Source of the DNA: Alloprevotella sp.
GTDB lineage: Bacteria; Bacteroidota; Bacteroidia; Bacteroidales; Bacteroidaceae
Assembly: GCA_017476545.1 (NCBI GenBank)
Contig: JAFUZP010000021.1
Location: 1-64,000 of the forward strand
Reading direction: 5' to 3'
DNA: 64,000 nucleotides
Positions 25,058 to 33,908 of the stretch are shown piece after piece. Below the pieces are notes generated by a model. That model saw only the letters and a program-made list of their open reading frames with translations. It searched no databases and was not told the origin of the DNA. The position numbers and the translations under genes were made by a program. Position 1 is the stretch's first letter, and every line of letters starts with the position of its first letter.

Positions 25058-28000
25058 ATGAGAAAGTTTTACTCTTTCTTGGCTCTTGCCATCATGTTCG
25101 TGGCAGGAGCAGTCAGCGCTTCGGCACAGGACTACTACGATGTCATCGACTTCGACCTGGGTCCCGACGGAGCAGTGACCGACATTGAGCCGGGCAAGTG
25201 GTACGTCCTGCAGGTGGCCAGTTCCGCCGAGGCGGGCTTCTTCAACGGTTCTGGTGCAAAGGTCTCCACCGCTTCCCCCACCTCCCTCTTCTGCTTCGAG
25301 GAGGCTGGCGAGCAGGACGGCTTCATGACCTACTACCTCAAGCAGAAGAGCTCCGGCAACTACTTGGCCTCCGGCGTAAGCTTCGTTGAGTCCAAGGCAC
25401 GCGCCTTCCGCTTCTTCGCCAAGCACCCGACGACGGACTACCTCCGTGGCGTTGACACCGTGCCCCTCGACGTGGATCCCACGACGATGAGTACCTACGA
25501 TGACGAGCACTACGGCGGCAACCCCGTTGACCACGACCGCGCCTACATCTTCACGGACGTAGAGGCTGCCACTTCCGACGGCTGGACGCCCAGCAGCGGA
25601 GAGGCGCAGCTCGGCGGACGCGAGGACGATGCTCCTTGGAGCTTCTTCTGCGGCCACTGGAACGGTGCAGGTTACGCGCCCTTCTTCGGCCCGTGGTCCG
25701 ACACCAACAGCTGGTACCTCTATGAGGTGGAAGAGCAGAACGCTTACGACCAGTTGGAGTCCTACATCATGCAGGAATTCCCCAACGGCGCTACGCTCGA
25801 CGGCCGCTTCGTTGAGGGTACGGCTATGGGACAGGTTCCCTCGCAGTACTACCAGGCCTGTCTGACGGCCCTGGAGACCGCTTACGAACTCGTGAACGAG
25901 GGCGGCGGCCGCAGTTCGCAGGAGTACCTTGAAGCTTACAACGCCCTGAAGGATGCCATCCAGGCTTGCGTGGACAACGCCATCGGCTTCCGTGCAGGCT
26001 ACTACATGCTTGCCGACAAGCGCTCCAACAAGTGGGCACGGGAAGACAACAACAACAAGGTACAGTGCACCAAGGACTTCTCGCCCGCCGGCGTGCGTCC
26101 CGAGGAACTCGGTACCGATCACATGCCTTACATCTTCCAGTTCGTCGCTGACCGCAGCGGTAGCAACAGCTTCAAGGTGAAGGGTTACTATCACGAGAAC
26201 TACGTTGTGAACACCAACAGCAACAGCGTTGTGCTCTCCACGAGCGCCAACGAGAGCGAAGCCGAAGTGTTCACCGTTGAGGTTCACCCCAGCGACGCCA
26301 ACTACTTCGCCGTACGCTCCACGACCCGCAACGCTGTGGGCTGGAACACCGACACGGCGGGTACTGGCGTAGTGTTCTACTCTTACACGGACGCAGGTTC
26401 CCTCTGGAAGCTCTACGAGGTTACGCCCGAGGAAATCGCAGCCCTCGACGCCATCAAGCAGCAGGCTATTGACGAGGACAACCAGCGCAAGCTGAACAGC
26501 GACCTCGCTACCCTCATCGCTGACGCCAACAGCCGCTACCGCTCCGCACAGGCCTTCACTTCCGAGGCTGACCAGGACGCTTACTTCGACCAGACCGGTC
26601 TCGTGGACGGCGGTAAGGTGTGGACGAACGCTCCTCTCACGGAGGAAGACGGCATCCAGCCCGCCGAGATCGACAACCTCTTCGACGGTGACTATTCGAC
26701 GCAGTTCCACACCGCATGGCAGTGGGCTACGGGTGAGCGCTTCGACTGGCACAACCTCGCCGTTGAACTGCCCGAACCCCTCAGCGCCGTTACACTGAAG
26801 TACGCGAAGCGCACGGGTAGCAACCAGCTCGGCGCGCCGATTCTCTGCCACTTCTATACGACGAACGACACCACGGGCTACACCAACGACGATTACAGCG
26901 GCTGGGTAGATCAGGGTTACATCACGTTCACCTATCCGTACAACCTGCCCGAGGAACTCGGCATAGAGGGTACGCAGGAGAATATGGTGGGTATCGCTTC
27001 CATCCAGTTCGACAATGGCCAGGCTTGGAAGTACTTCCGCTTCGACGTGGAGGACAACCAGGGCAGCAACCGCAATGCCAATACGGGCAACTTGTACTTC
27101 AACATGGGTGAGTTCCGCGTGTTCAAGGCAACGTACGATCCCGAGAACTCTCTGCTCAACCAGATTCCCGCAGAGCTGACGCAGGCTCTCCTCAACGAAA
27201 TCGCCGCTGCCCGCAACCAGCTCGCCGCCGGCGACGCAACGCAGGAGCAGTACGACAAGCTGAAGGAGGCTCTCGACAACTTCAACGCGGAATATCCCGA
27301 CGTAGCCGCCCTGCGCGAGTACATCGAGGAGATGAAGACCCTCGTGGAAGGCGCTGAGGAAGGCAGCGGTATCGGTTACTTCGCCGCTGGCGCACAGGCC
27401 GAGGCCCAGAACGCCATCAACACTGCTGAGGCAAAGGTAACGGACAAGATGACGGCCGCCCAGATCAAGGAAGTACGCGCCGAGATCGAGTCCGCTATCG
27501 CTACGCTCAACAGCAAGCTCGTGAAGCCGGCTGGCGGTGCATACTACCGCATCTTCAGCACCTCCACCGGCTCCGGCAGCCAGAACGGTAACTACATCTA
27601 CGCTGCAGGTAGCGGCGAAACGGCTCTCCGCTGGAACGGCAGCGCCGCTGACGCTAACCTGACGGACAAGCTCAACAGCATCTGGCGTGCAATTGACCAC
27701 GGTAACGGCACCTACTCCTTCCAGAACGCCTTCACGGGCGACTACCTGAACGCTGCCGACAAGGTGAGCAACGATGTGAAGAACGGTGTCGCAAGCGCCC
27801 TGAAGCTCCAGTTCGCTGGTGCTGCCGGCAGCTTCGAGATCGTATCCGGTGAGGATGTCTGCATCAACTGCGACCCGAGCGGTAAGGTCGTTACGTACTA
27901 CACGGGCGACGCTAACGCCAAGTTCGGCTTCGAACCCGAGGCCAACAACAGCTGGAGCGGCGACCAGGTTATCGAGCCCACGGACGACATCATCGTTGTC

Positions 28001-28546
28001 ACGCTGCCCTTCGCAGTCCAGTACACCGAACCCGACGTCTATACCGTTGTAGGTAAGAACCTCGAGGCGCAGACGCTGGAACTTGAGTTCGTCAGCGATG
28101 AAATTCCTGCCGGTACGCCCTTCGTGGTGAAGAACCCGAGCGCGAACGTCGTTTACGCTACTCCCGTCGCTACGGACTTCCCGCAGCTCGTTTACGCTCC
28201 CGCACCTCTGACCGTTGACGGTCTGGTCGGCGTATATGCAGCCAAGGAAATCGGCCCGAACTACGGCGTATTCTACCGCGGCCAGCTCGTGAAGAGCTAC
28301 AGCGGCGACGTTGTAGGCGCCAACACGGGTTATGTGGACCTCGCAAACGTTCCCACGGTGACGACGACGGGCGACCTCAGCGTGCCCATCGAGGAAGCGC
28401 TGATCGACGTCCTCACGGGCGTTGAGACCATCACCGTCGCCGGTAACACGGTTCAGAACGGCATCTTCGACCTCCAGGGCCGCCGCGTCGTGAAGGCACA
28501 GAAGGGTCTCTACATCATCAACGGTAAGAAGGTTCTCGTGAAGTAA
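25058..28546 (+). CDS. Large secreted modular protein with DLQGRR-type tail
   Basis: A 1162-aa exported protein of unknown substrate. Residues 1-24 are a signal peptide (MRKFYSFLALAIMFVAGAVS ASAQ). Residues about 460-700 look like a galactose-binding/discoidin-type beta-sandwich (DNLFDGDYSTQFHTAWQW, then NMGEFRVFKA). Residues about 710-830 form a helical FIVAR-like region (LLNEIAAARNQLAAGDATQE, AQAEAQNAINTAEAKVTDKM). A Ricin/lectin-like segment follows (GAYYRIFSTSTGSGSQNGNY). The end, from FDLQGRRVVKAQKG to INGKKVLVK, is the short tail shared in this window. Codon use is strongly biased to GAC/AAC/CGC/CTC types, suggesting high expression. Probably a surface protein that binds glycans. Confidence 0.75.
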   Translation: MRKFYSFLALAIMFVAGAVSASAQDYYDVIDFDLGPDGAVTDIEPGKWYVLQVASSAEAGFFNGSGAKVSTASPTSLFCFEEAGEQDGFMTYYLKQKSSGNYLASGVSFVESKARAFRFFAKHPTTDYLRGVDTVPLDVDPTTMSTYDDEHYGGNPVDHDRAYIFTDVEAATSDGWTPSSGEAQLGGREDDAPWSFFCGHWNGAGYAPFFGPWSDTNSWYLYEVEEQNAYDQLESYIMQEFPNGATLDGRFVEGTAMGQVPSQYYQACLTALETAYELVNEGGGRSSQEYLEAYNALKDAIQACVDNAIGFRAGYYMLADKRSNKWAREDNNNKVQCTKDFSPAGVRPEELGTDHMPYIFQFVADRSGSNSFKVKGYYHENYVVNTNSNSVVLSTSANESEAEVFTVEVHPSDANYFAVRSTTRNAVGWNTDTAGTGVVFYSYTDAGSLWKLYEVTPEEIAALDAIKQQAIDEDNQRKLNSDLATLIADANSRYRSAQAFTSEADQDAYFDQTGLVDGGKVWTNAPLTEEDGIQPAEIDNLFDGDYSTQFHTAWQWATGERFDWHNLAVELPEPLSAVTLKYAKRTGSNQLGAPILCHFYTTNDTTGYTNDDYSGWVDQGYITFTYPYNLPEELGIEGTQENMVGIASIQFDNGQAWKYFRFDVEDNQGSNRNANTGNLYFNMGEFRVFKATYDPENSLLNQIPAELTQALLNEIAAARNQLAAGDATQEQYDKLKEALDNFNAEYPDVAALREYIEEMKTLVEGAEEGSGIGYFAAGAQAEAQNAINTAEAKVTDKMTAAQIKEVRAEIESAIATLNSKLVKPAGGAYYRIFSTSTGSGSQNGNYIYAAGSGETALRWNGSAADANLTDKLNSIWRAIDHGNGTYSFQNAFTGDYLNAADKVSNDVKNGVASALKLQFAGAAGSFEIVSGEDVCINCDPSGKVVTYYTGDANAKFGFEPEANNSWSGDQVIEPTDDIIVVTLPFAVQYTEPDVYTVVGKNLEAQTLELEFVSDEIPAGTPFVVKNPSANVVYATPVATDFPQLVYAPAPLTVDGLVGVYAAKEIGPNYGVFYRGQLVKSYSGDVVGANTGYVDLANVPTVTTTGDLSVPIEEALIDVLTGVETITVAGNTVQNGIFDLQGRRVVKAQKGLYIINGKKVLVK

Positions 28547-28571
28547 GCGAGCCTCTCCGATACCTATCCCT

Positions 28572-28605
28572 GCGGGGCGCACCGGCTGGTGCGCCCCGCT
28601 TTTTT
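28572..28605 (+). terminator. Terminator of the 25058 gene
   Basis: Perfect 12-bp stem GCGGGGCGCACC / GGTGCGCCCCGC with GGCT loop and six T. A related stem ends the 52662 gene. Confidence 0.92.
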
Positions 28606-28634
28606 CGTGCCCCTCCCGCGCAGGAATGGGGCAT

Positions 28635-28830
28635 GATGTTGCGCAAGATGGTAGCGTGATGTTGCGCAGGATAGTGGTGCGATGTTGCGCAGGATGGCGG
28701 TGCGATGTTGCGCAGGATGGCGGTGTGATGTTGCGCAGGATAGAAGTGCGATGTTGCGCAGGATGGCGGTGCGATGTTGCGCAAGATAGTGGTACGATGT
28801 TGCGCAAGATGCGGACATAACGTTGCGCAC
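28635..28830. repeat. 23-bp tandem array, type B (TTGCGCA core)
   Basis: Eight units of about 23 bp start at 28635 and step by 23 to 28796, plus a partial ninth ending near 28830. The unit reads GATGTTGCGCAGGAT followed by a variable GGCGGTGC-like part; the first, seventh and eighth units carry the perfect 8-bp palindrome TTGCGCAA. It lies between the terminator of the 25058 gene and tRNA-Gln and overlaps no convincing gene. Because 23 is not a multiple of 3, open frames across it are repeat artefacts. Confidence 0.92.
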
Positions 28831-28949
28831 GTGCAATCCGTAAAATTTTCGGCGGGGCTCACTCGTTGCAGGGGCGGTTCCCGTTGTCTTCGGCGCACGC
28901 GCAGCGGCTGAAAATCGGCGGAAAATTTGGTGCATCGCGTGGAAAGCGT

Positions 28950-28957
28950 TACTTTTG
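28950..28957 (+). promoter_or_regulatory. -7 box (TACTTTTG) of tRNA-Gln
   Basis: TACTTTTGC lies 26 bp before the tRNA, with a TTG about 20 bp further upstream. Confidence 0.6.
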
Positions 28958-28983
28958 CATCGCTTTTTCACGAAAGCGAGGCT

Positions 28984-29055
28984 TGTCCTGTGGTGTAATG
29001 GTTAGCACTAAGGTTTTTGGTACCTTCAGTCCCCGTTCGAGTCGGAGCAGGACAA
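28984..29055 (+). tRNA. tRNA-Gln (TTG)
   Basis: A 72-nt tRNA: acceptor TGTCCTG/CAGGACA fully paired, D arm GTGT/GCAC, anticodon stem AAGGT/ACCTT around TTTTGGT (anticodon TTG, glutamine), T loop TTCGAGT. The T stem CCCCG/CGGAG has one C-A mismatch. The first base is T, as in other glutamine tRNAs of the order. CCA not encoded. Confidence 0.92.
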
Positions 29056-29057
29056 CG

Positions 29058-29086
29058 ACGCCCGTGAGGGCGTTTCCATTCTTTTT
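29058..29086 (+). terminator. Terminator of tRNA-Gln
   Basis: ACGCCC-gtga-GGGCGT followed by TTCCATTCTTTTT. A further hairpin (CATGTGC...GCACATG) lies at about 29090-29124. Confidence 0.75.
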
Positions 29087-29236
29087 GAGCATGTGCTGGC
29101 GGAAAGGAAGGCCGCTGGCACATGTGTTTTATGCGCGCATCCGGAAAAACCGCCTGGGAGACAGAGGCTTATATGCCTGAATGTGGCGGCAAATTATTTC
29201 AGCAGGAAATGTCCCCGCATATCGGAAATAATTTCC

Positions 29237-29244
29237 TAAATTTG
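29237..29244 (+). promoter_or_regulatory. -7 box (TAAATTTG) of the 29310 gene
   Basis: TAAATTTGC 66 bp before the start; no clear -33 TTG. Confidence 0.45.
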
Positions 29245-29309
29245 CGGTGTTGCAGCCATTAGCTGCGCAATCGAATACCATTACAACATTCATTAAAATC
29301 AATAAAGTT

Positions 29310-31187
29310 ATGAAGAAATTCTACACATTCAAGCTCCTGCTGGCCGCGATGCTCGTGGCACTGGCAGGCACGGCGGCTGCGCAGAGCGTGGTCACCTTCG
29401 ACTTCACGGCTAGCGGTGCCGGCTACGGCGGAACGAGTGCCGGCGAGGCCGTGACGGAGTTCTCCGAGGGCGACGTCAGCGTGACGGTGGGCAAGGACCC
29501 CAACGTGAGCGAGGAGCAGAAGCCCCAGCAGTCCAAGATGTTCACCAACCAGTTCCGCTTCTATAAGTACGGCATGCTGACGCTCGACGCCGGGACGAAG
29601 AAGATTACGTCCGTGAAGTTCGTGGCCTCCTCCAACTACAAGGCAAGCGACATCACGCAGAACGGCACCGCGCTCGACGCCAGCGGCGTATGGAGCGGTA
29701 ACGCGTCGCAGGTAACCTTCGGCAACGTCGGACAGGTGCGCCTCGACAAGATCATCGTAGCCCTTGACGGCGCGACAATCGCCGACGACCCCGTGGCCGA
29801 AACGCCGGAATACACGCTTCCCTACACGAACTCGATGCTCAAGGACAACAAGGACTTCACCATAGATAATAAGTCCATGCCCAGCGACCTCACCTTCGTC
29901 TGGACGTTCAATGCGCAGCAGGGCGCCAAAGCTTCCGCCTACAAGAACGCTGCCTATGCCACCGAGAGCTGGCTCCTCTCCCCCATCTTCGACCTGACCG
30001 CCGAGACGGGCGCAACGCTCAGTTTCGAACACGCCACCAACAAGTTCGAGAGTGTGCAGGGAGCTAAGGACGCCGTGTCCCTCCTCGTCCGCGAAGATGG
30101 CAGCGAGGCCTGGACGAAGCTCGACATCACGGAGTGGAGCGAGAATAAGGACTGGACGTACGTGGCTAACACGGTGGACCTCTCCGCCTATGCCGGCAAG
30201 AAAATCCAACTGGCCTTCAAGTACACCAGCACGACGCAGAACTGCGGCACGTGGGAAATCATCAATTTCTCCCTTATCGCGGCGGGCTACGTCCTGCCCC
30301 CGGCCTTCGATCCCGAGCCCGGCACGTATCTCGGCAGCGTGAACGTGACGCTTGAAGCCGGCGACGGCTGCTCCATCTACTACGGGCTGGGCAGCAACGC
30401 CGCCCCCACCCTCCCCTATCTCGGCCCCATCACGCTGACGGCTGGCGATACCATCCGTGCCATCGCGGAGAACGAAGAGGGCGATCAGAGCGAACTGGTA
30501 GAGGGCGTTTACACCATCATCCAGCTCCAGGAAGGCGATGTCACGCGCTTCGATTTCGCCGCTAACGAGTGGAACTTGCCCACCAGTAGCAGTGCGACGG
30601 GCCAGATTGCCGTCGGGAACATCACCGCCCCTATCACGAATGCTGACGGCGCGGTAATCACTTTCACCGCAGGCGAGGAAGACTCCAACAAGCCCCGCAT
30701 GTGGCAGGGAACTACCTATATAGACGCGCGTATGTTCACCGGCCAGACCATCGCTCTCGCCGCACCTAAGGGCAAGCAGATTGCCCAGATATGCTTCTAT
30801 ACCTCCGCAAAGGATAAGGTGGCGCTGACCGCCGAGGACGGCAGAACCGTGAGCGGCTTCAAAGTGACCGATGCGGAAGCAGCAAAGGCTACACTGGAGG
30901 CTTCCAAGTTCATGGGCGTTTACACGCCGGAAGCGGCCGTTAGCAGCGCAACCTTCACGGCAAACGCTACTAACTACTTCACGGAGATTGCCCTCATCCT
31001 CGTGGACGGCGGAAACTCTCCCTATGACCTGAACAATGACGGCAGCGTGGATGTCAGCGACGTTACCCTGCTTGTCAGCGTAGTGCTGGAAAGCGGAAAC
31101 GATCCCAAGTACGACCTGAACAACGACGGCAGCGTGGATGTCAGCGACGTCACCCTGCTTGTCAGCGTAGTGCTCACCCAGGAGTAA
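29310..31187 (+). CDS. Secreted protein with dockerin-like C-terminal repeats
   Basis: A 625-aa exported protein. Residues 1-25 are a signal peptide (MKKFYTFKLLLAAMLVALAG TAAAQ), which fixes the start at 29310. Residues about 165-300 resemble a choice-of-anchor/cleaved-adhesin jelly roll (TESWLLSPIFDLTAETGATL). A chitobiase/beta-hexosaminidase-type C-terminal motif appears in the middle (PGTYLGSVNVTLEAGDGCSI). The end has two dockerin type I-like calcium loops, each DLNNDGSVDVSDVTLLVSVV, 29 residues apart, in place of the DLQGRR tail of its neighbours. The two DNA copies (31026 and 31113) are almost identical, implying recent duplication. Function unknown; no cohesin gene is in the window. 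Confidence 0.78.
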   Translation: MKKFYTFKLLLAAMLVALAGTAAAQSVVTFDFTASGAGYGGTSAGEAVTEFSEGDVSVTVGKDPNVSEEQKPQQSKMFTNQFRFYKYGMLTLDAGTKKITSVKFVASSNYKASDITQNGTALDASGVWSGNASQVTFGNVGQVRLDKIIVALDGATIADDPVAETPEYTLPYTNSMLKDNKDFTIDNKSMPSDLTFVWTFNAQQGAKASAYKNAAYATESWLLSPIFDLTAETGATLSFEHATNKFESVQGAKDAVSLLVREDGSEAWTKLDITEWSENKDWTYVANTVDLSAYAGKKIQLAFKYTSTTQNCGTWEIINFSLIAAGYVLPPAFDPEPGTYLGSVNVTLEAGDGCSIYYGLGSNAAPTLPYLGPITLTAGDTIRAIAENEEGDQSELVEGVYTIIQLQEGDVTRFDFAANEWNLPTSSSATGQIAVGNITAPITNADGAVITFTAGEEDSNKPRMWQGTTYIDARMFTGQTIALAAPKGKQIAQICFYTSAKDKVALTAEDGRTVSGFKVTDAEAAKATLEASKFMGVYTPEAAVSSATFTANATNYFTEIALILVDGGNSPYDLNNDGSVDVSDVTLLVSVVLESGNDPKYDLNNDGSVDVSDVTLLVSVVLTQE

Positions 31188-31206
31188 CCTGCACATATTA
31201 TATTAT

Positions 31207-31236
31207 AAAGGCTCGGAGCGTGCGCTCCGGGCCTTT
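31207..31236 (+). terminator. Terminator of the 29310 gene
   Basis: AAAGGC-T-CGGAGCG pairs with CGCTCCG-G-GCCTTT across a 2-nt loop. Confidence 0.82.
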
Positions 31237-31370
31237 ATTGTACCCTTCCGCGCAGTTTGTGGGGCGGCGCATCATCTTGGCTGCAAGGACTCTTTTTTTG
31301 GATTGGGCGGGCAGGATGTTCCCTGCGGCGGAAAAGCCCCGATACTTATGCTGTAATGAAAAACTTTCCG

Positions 31371-31378
31371 TACTTTTG
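31371..31378 (+). promoter_or_regulatory. -7 box (TACTTTTG) of mnmG-apt-uvrC
   Basis: TACTTTTGC, 37 bp before the mnmG start codon. Confidence 0.6.
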
Positions 31379-31407
31379 CATACGCTTATAATCGTGCAAA
31401 AAGGAAA

Positions 31408-33285
31408 GTGAAAGCGGATTTCACATACGATGTCGTCGTTATCGGTGCGGGTCATGCAGGCTGTGAAGCAGCACATGCCGCCGCGCGGATGGGAGCACGC
31501 ACGTGTCTCCTGACGATGGACATGGGGAAGATTGCGCAGATGTCGTGCAATCCGGCCATCGGTGGCATCGCAAAGGGACAAATCGCCCGTGAGGTAGATG
31601 CCCTTGGGGGGCTGATGGGAATCGTGACCGATGCAGCCGCCATTCAGTTCAAGATGCTGAACCGCTCCAAGGGGCCGGCGATGTGGAGTCCGCGTGCACA
31701 GTGCGATCGGATGCGCTATAGCGCAGAGATGCGCCGGCGGCTGGAAAATACCGAAAATCTCCATCTTTGGCAGGACGAAGCCGCTATTTTGAAAAAACTA
31801 GATGACAATTTCTTTGCGCTTGAAACGGTCTGGGGAATAACCTTCCGAGCCCGATGCGTAATTATTACAGCAGGTACGTTTCTAAATGGCTTGATGCATA
31901 TCGGACGGCGCACCGTTCCGGGGGGACGTAGTGCCGATGCGATGTCAAAATATTTGACTTTTTCGCTACAAACCCTTGGCTTAAAATCCGCGCGGATGAA
32001 GACGGGTACGCCTGTGCGAATAGATAAGCGTTCGGTACGCTTTGATGAGCTCGCTGCAGACGTGGGGGAGGAGGATGCACACCGCTTTTCGTTTATCGGG
32101 GAAGGGCGGGCTCTGCCTTCTCTTCCCTGCTGGACGTGCAACACGACACCCGAGGTGCATGAGGTCCTGCGGCGCGGGTTGCCGGAATCCCCCCTTTATA
32201 ACGGACAAATACAGGCGACAGGGCCGCGTTACTGTCCGAGCATAGAGACAAAAATCGTTACTTTCCCCGACCGGGACACCCATCCGCTCTTCCTTGAGCC
32301 TGAGGGCGTGGATACGAATGAGATGTATCTGAACGGTTTCTCCTCGAGCCTGCCGTTTGACGTGCAGCTGGAGGCGTTACGTAAGATTCCGGCATTTCGC
32401 GATGTCTCCTTATATCGTCCTGGCTATGCCATTGAGTATGATTATTTTGACCCTACCCAGCTCCGCCATACCCTAGAGGTAAAAACCATTGACGGGCTCT
32501 TCTTAGCCGGTCAGGTGAACGGTACGACCGGTTATGAGGAGGCGGCAGGACAGGGCATTGTGGCGGGTATAAATGCCGCACTGAAATGTGCCGGTTCCGC
32601 CCCCTTTACGTTGCAGCGTGATGAGGCCTATATTGGCGTGCTTATAGACGACTTGGTGACAAAAGGGGTTGATGAGCCATATCGAATGTTCACATCCCGT
32701 GCGGAATACCGAATCCTGTTGCGGCAAGACAATGCAGATGTGCGCCTTACGCCTTACGCAGAGCTGCACGGAACGGCAACAGCGGAGCGTATTTCCCGCT
32801 TCCATACGAAGGCGCGTTTTTATCGTGAAATCATGGAATTTTCCCATCGGACTACGTTGAAACCGCAGTCCGTTAATCCCTATTTGGCGCGGATTGGCAG
32901 CGTGCCCTTGTCGCATGGAACGAAAATCACCGACCTGGTCAGCCGGCCGGAGGTGAAGTTGGATGATTTGCTCGTAGCCTCCGGCGTTTTCCGCGACTTG
33001 CTTCCAGCTGAGGCTGGGCTGCGCGCAGAGGTTCTTGAAGCAGCCGAGGTGGAGATGAAATACAGTGGTTATATCCTTCGGGAGCGCGAATTGGCCGAAA
33101 AGATGAAGCGTTTGGAGGCCATCCGTATACGTGGCCATTTTGATTATTCTGCACTCAGCCAACTTTCAACCGAGGCTCGACAGAAATTAAGCGCCATTGA
33201 TCCGGAAACATTGGCACAAGCAAGCAGAATTCCTGGCGTTTCACCCTCCGATATCAGTGTCTTACTTGTTCTTATGGGGCGGTAA
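31408..33285 (+). CDS. mnmG: tRNA uridine-5-carboxymethylaminomethyl modification enzyme MnmG
   Basis: With MnmE it forms cmnm5U34 in the wobble position of certain tRNAs, using FAD and folate. The 625-aa protein has the FAD dinucleotide fold VIGAGHAGCEAAHAAARMG at the N terminus, the CNPAIGGIAKGQ signature, and the C-terminal MnmG region (EMKYSGYILRE, GVSPSDISVLL). The start is GTG at 31408, preceded by AAAGGAA as ribosome-binding site. The DNA of this gene is visibly less GC-rich and less codon-biased than its neighbours. First gene of mnmG-apt-uvrC; a parS-like site lies 13 bp after its stop. Confidence 0.96.
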   Translation: MKADFTYDVVVIGAGHAGCEAAHAAARMGARTCLLTMDMGKIAQMSCNPAIGGIAKGQIAREVDALGGLMGIVTDAAAIQFKMLNRSKGPAMWSPRAQCDRMRYSAEMRRRLENTENLHLWQDEAAILKKLDDNFFALETVWGITFRARCVIITAGTFLNGLMHIGRRTVPGGRSADAMSKYLTFSLQTLGLKSARMKTGTPVRIDKRSVRFDELAADVGEEDAHRFSFIGEGRALPSLPCWTCNTTPEVHEVLRRGLPESPLYNGQIQATGPRYCPSIETKIVTFPDRDTHPLFLEPEGVDTNEMYLNGFSSSLPFDVQLEALRKIPAFRDVSLYRPGYAIEYDYFDPTQLRHTLEVKTIDGLFLAGQVNGTTGYEEAAGQGIVAGINAALKCAGSAPFTLQRDEAYIGVLIDDLVTKGVDEPYRMFTSRAEYRILLRQDNADVRLTPYAELHGTATAERISRFHTKARFYREIMEFSHRTTLKPQSVNPYLARIGSVPLSHGTKITDLVSRPEVKLDDLLVASGVFRDLLPAEAGLRAEVLEAAEVEMKYSGYILRERELAEKMKRLEAIRIRGHFDYSALSQLSTEARQKLSAIDPETLAQASRIPGVSPSDISVLLVLMGR

Positions 33286-33297
33286 GCGGATTTGAAG

Positions 33298-33311
33298 GTT
33301 TCACGTGAAAC
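33298..33311. promoter_or_regulatory. parS-like ParB-binding site
   Basis: GTTTCACGTGAAAC is the perfect 14-bp palindromic core of the widespread bacterial parS site, here between mnmG and apt. parS sites normally cluster around the chromosome origin, and mnmG is an origin-near gene in many bacteria. Confidence 0.75.
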
Positions 33312-33346
33312 GAAACAAGGTTATGTTTAGATAAAACTTAGTCTGT

Positions 33347-33877
33347 ATGAACGAAAAACTGTTATTAGACAATCTTCGGAACGTCCCCGACTTTCCTGCG
33401 CCCGGGATACAGTTCAAGGATGTTTCAACGCTGTTTAAGAATCCTGCCTGCGTGCAGGAGATGAAAGATGAGCTGGTGCGCCTGTATAAAGATAAAGGCA
33501 TTACGAAAGTCGTCGGTATCGAGTCGCGCGGTTTTGTGATGGGGGCTATTTTGGCTTCTGCGTTGGGCGCGGGATTTGTGATGGCGCGTAAACCTGGCAA
33601 ACTCCCTGCTGAGACGCGCAAGGCTACCTATATGAAGGAATACGGCCCCGATACGATAGAGCTTCATGCCGATGCCATCGCGGAGGACGACGTGGTGCTT
33701 GTGCATGACGACCTTTTAGCTACCGGCGGTTCTATGCAGGCGGTGTGCCGGCTTTGCGAGTCGTTCAGGCCGAAGCGTATCATGGTGAATTTCCTGCTAG
33801 AACTTAAGATAGAGGGGCTGGACGGTCGCGCCGTATTGGGCGGTTACGACACAACGGCGTTGCTTACCATCCGTTAG
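33347..33877 (+). CDS. apt: Adenine phosphoribosyltransferase
   Basis: Salvages adenine to AMP with PRPP. The 176-aa protein carries the PRPP-binding motif VVLVHDDLLATGGSMQA near residues 114-130, and the family features FPAPGIQFKDVSTLF at the N terminus, VVGIESRGFVMGA and ARKPGKLPAETRKATY. Length is normal. It ends in TAG. It lies 61 bp after mnmG and 31 bp before uvrC in the same direction. Confidence 0.96.
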   Translation: MNEKLLLDNLRNVPDFPAPGIQFKDVSTLFKNPACVQEMKDELVRLYKDKGITKVVGIESRGFVMGAILASALGAGFVMARKPGKLPAETRKATYMKEYGPDTIELHADAIAEDDVVLVHDDLLATGGSMQAVCRLCESFRPKRIMVNFLLELKIEGLDGRAVLGGYDTTALLTIR

Positions 33878-33908
33878 CGCTCTCTACCCCGGTTTTCCCA
33901 TTTCCCGC

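Noticed and set aside
25040..28807. A 1255-codon open frame on the minus strand opposite the 25058 gene
   Set aside because: It is the mirror of a strongly codon-biased GC-rich gene; its peptide is a Val/Glu/Leu/Arg mix without any domain, and it reads into the 23-bp array.
28518..28971. Repeat-containing proteins (CATSHRHPAQHRT type) encoded by the 23-bp array
   Set aside because: The same peptide pattern appears in several frames simply because 23 bp cycles the phase; no start, signal or conservation supports coding.
29259..31196. A 645-codon minus-strand frame opposite the dockerin-tailed gene
   Set aside because: The plus strand has a signal peptide, recognisable repeats, promoter and terminator; the minus frame has none.
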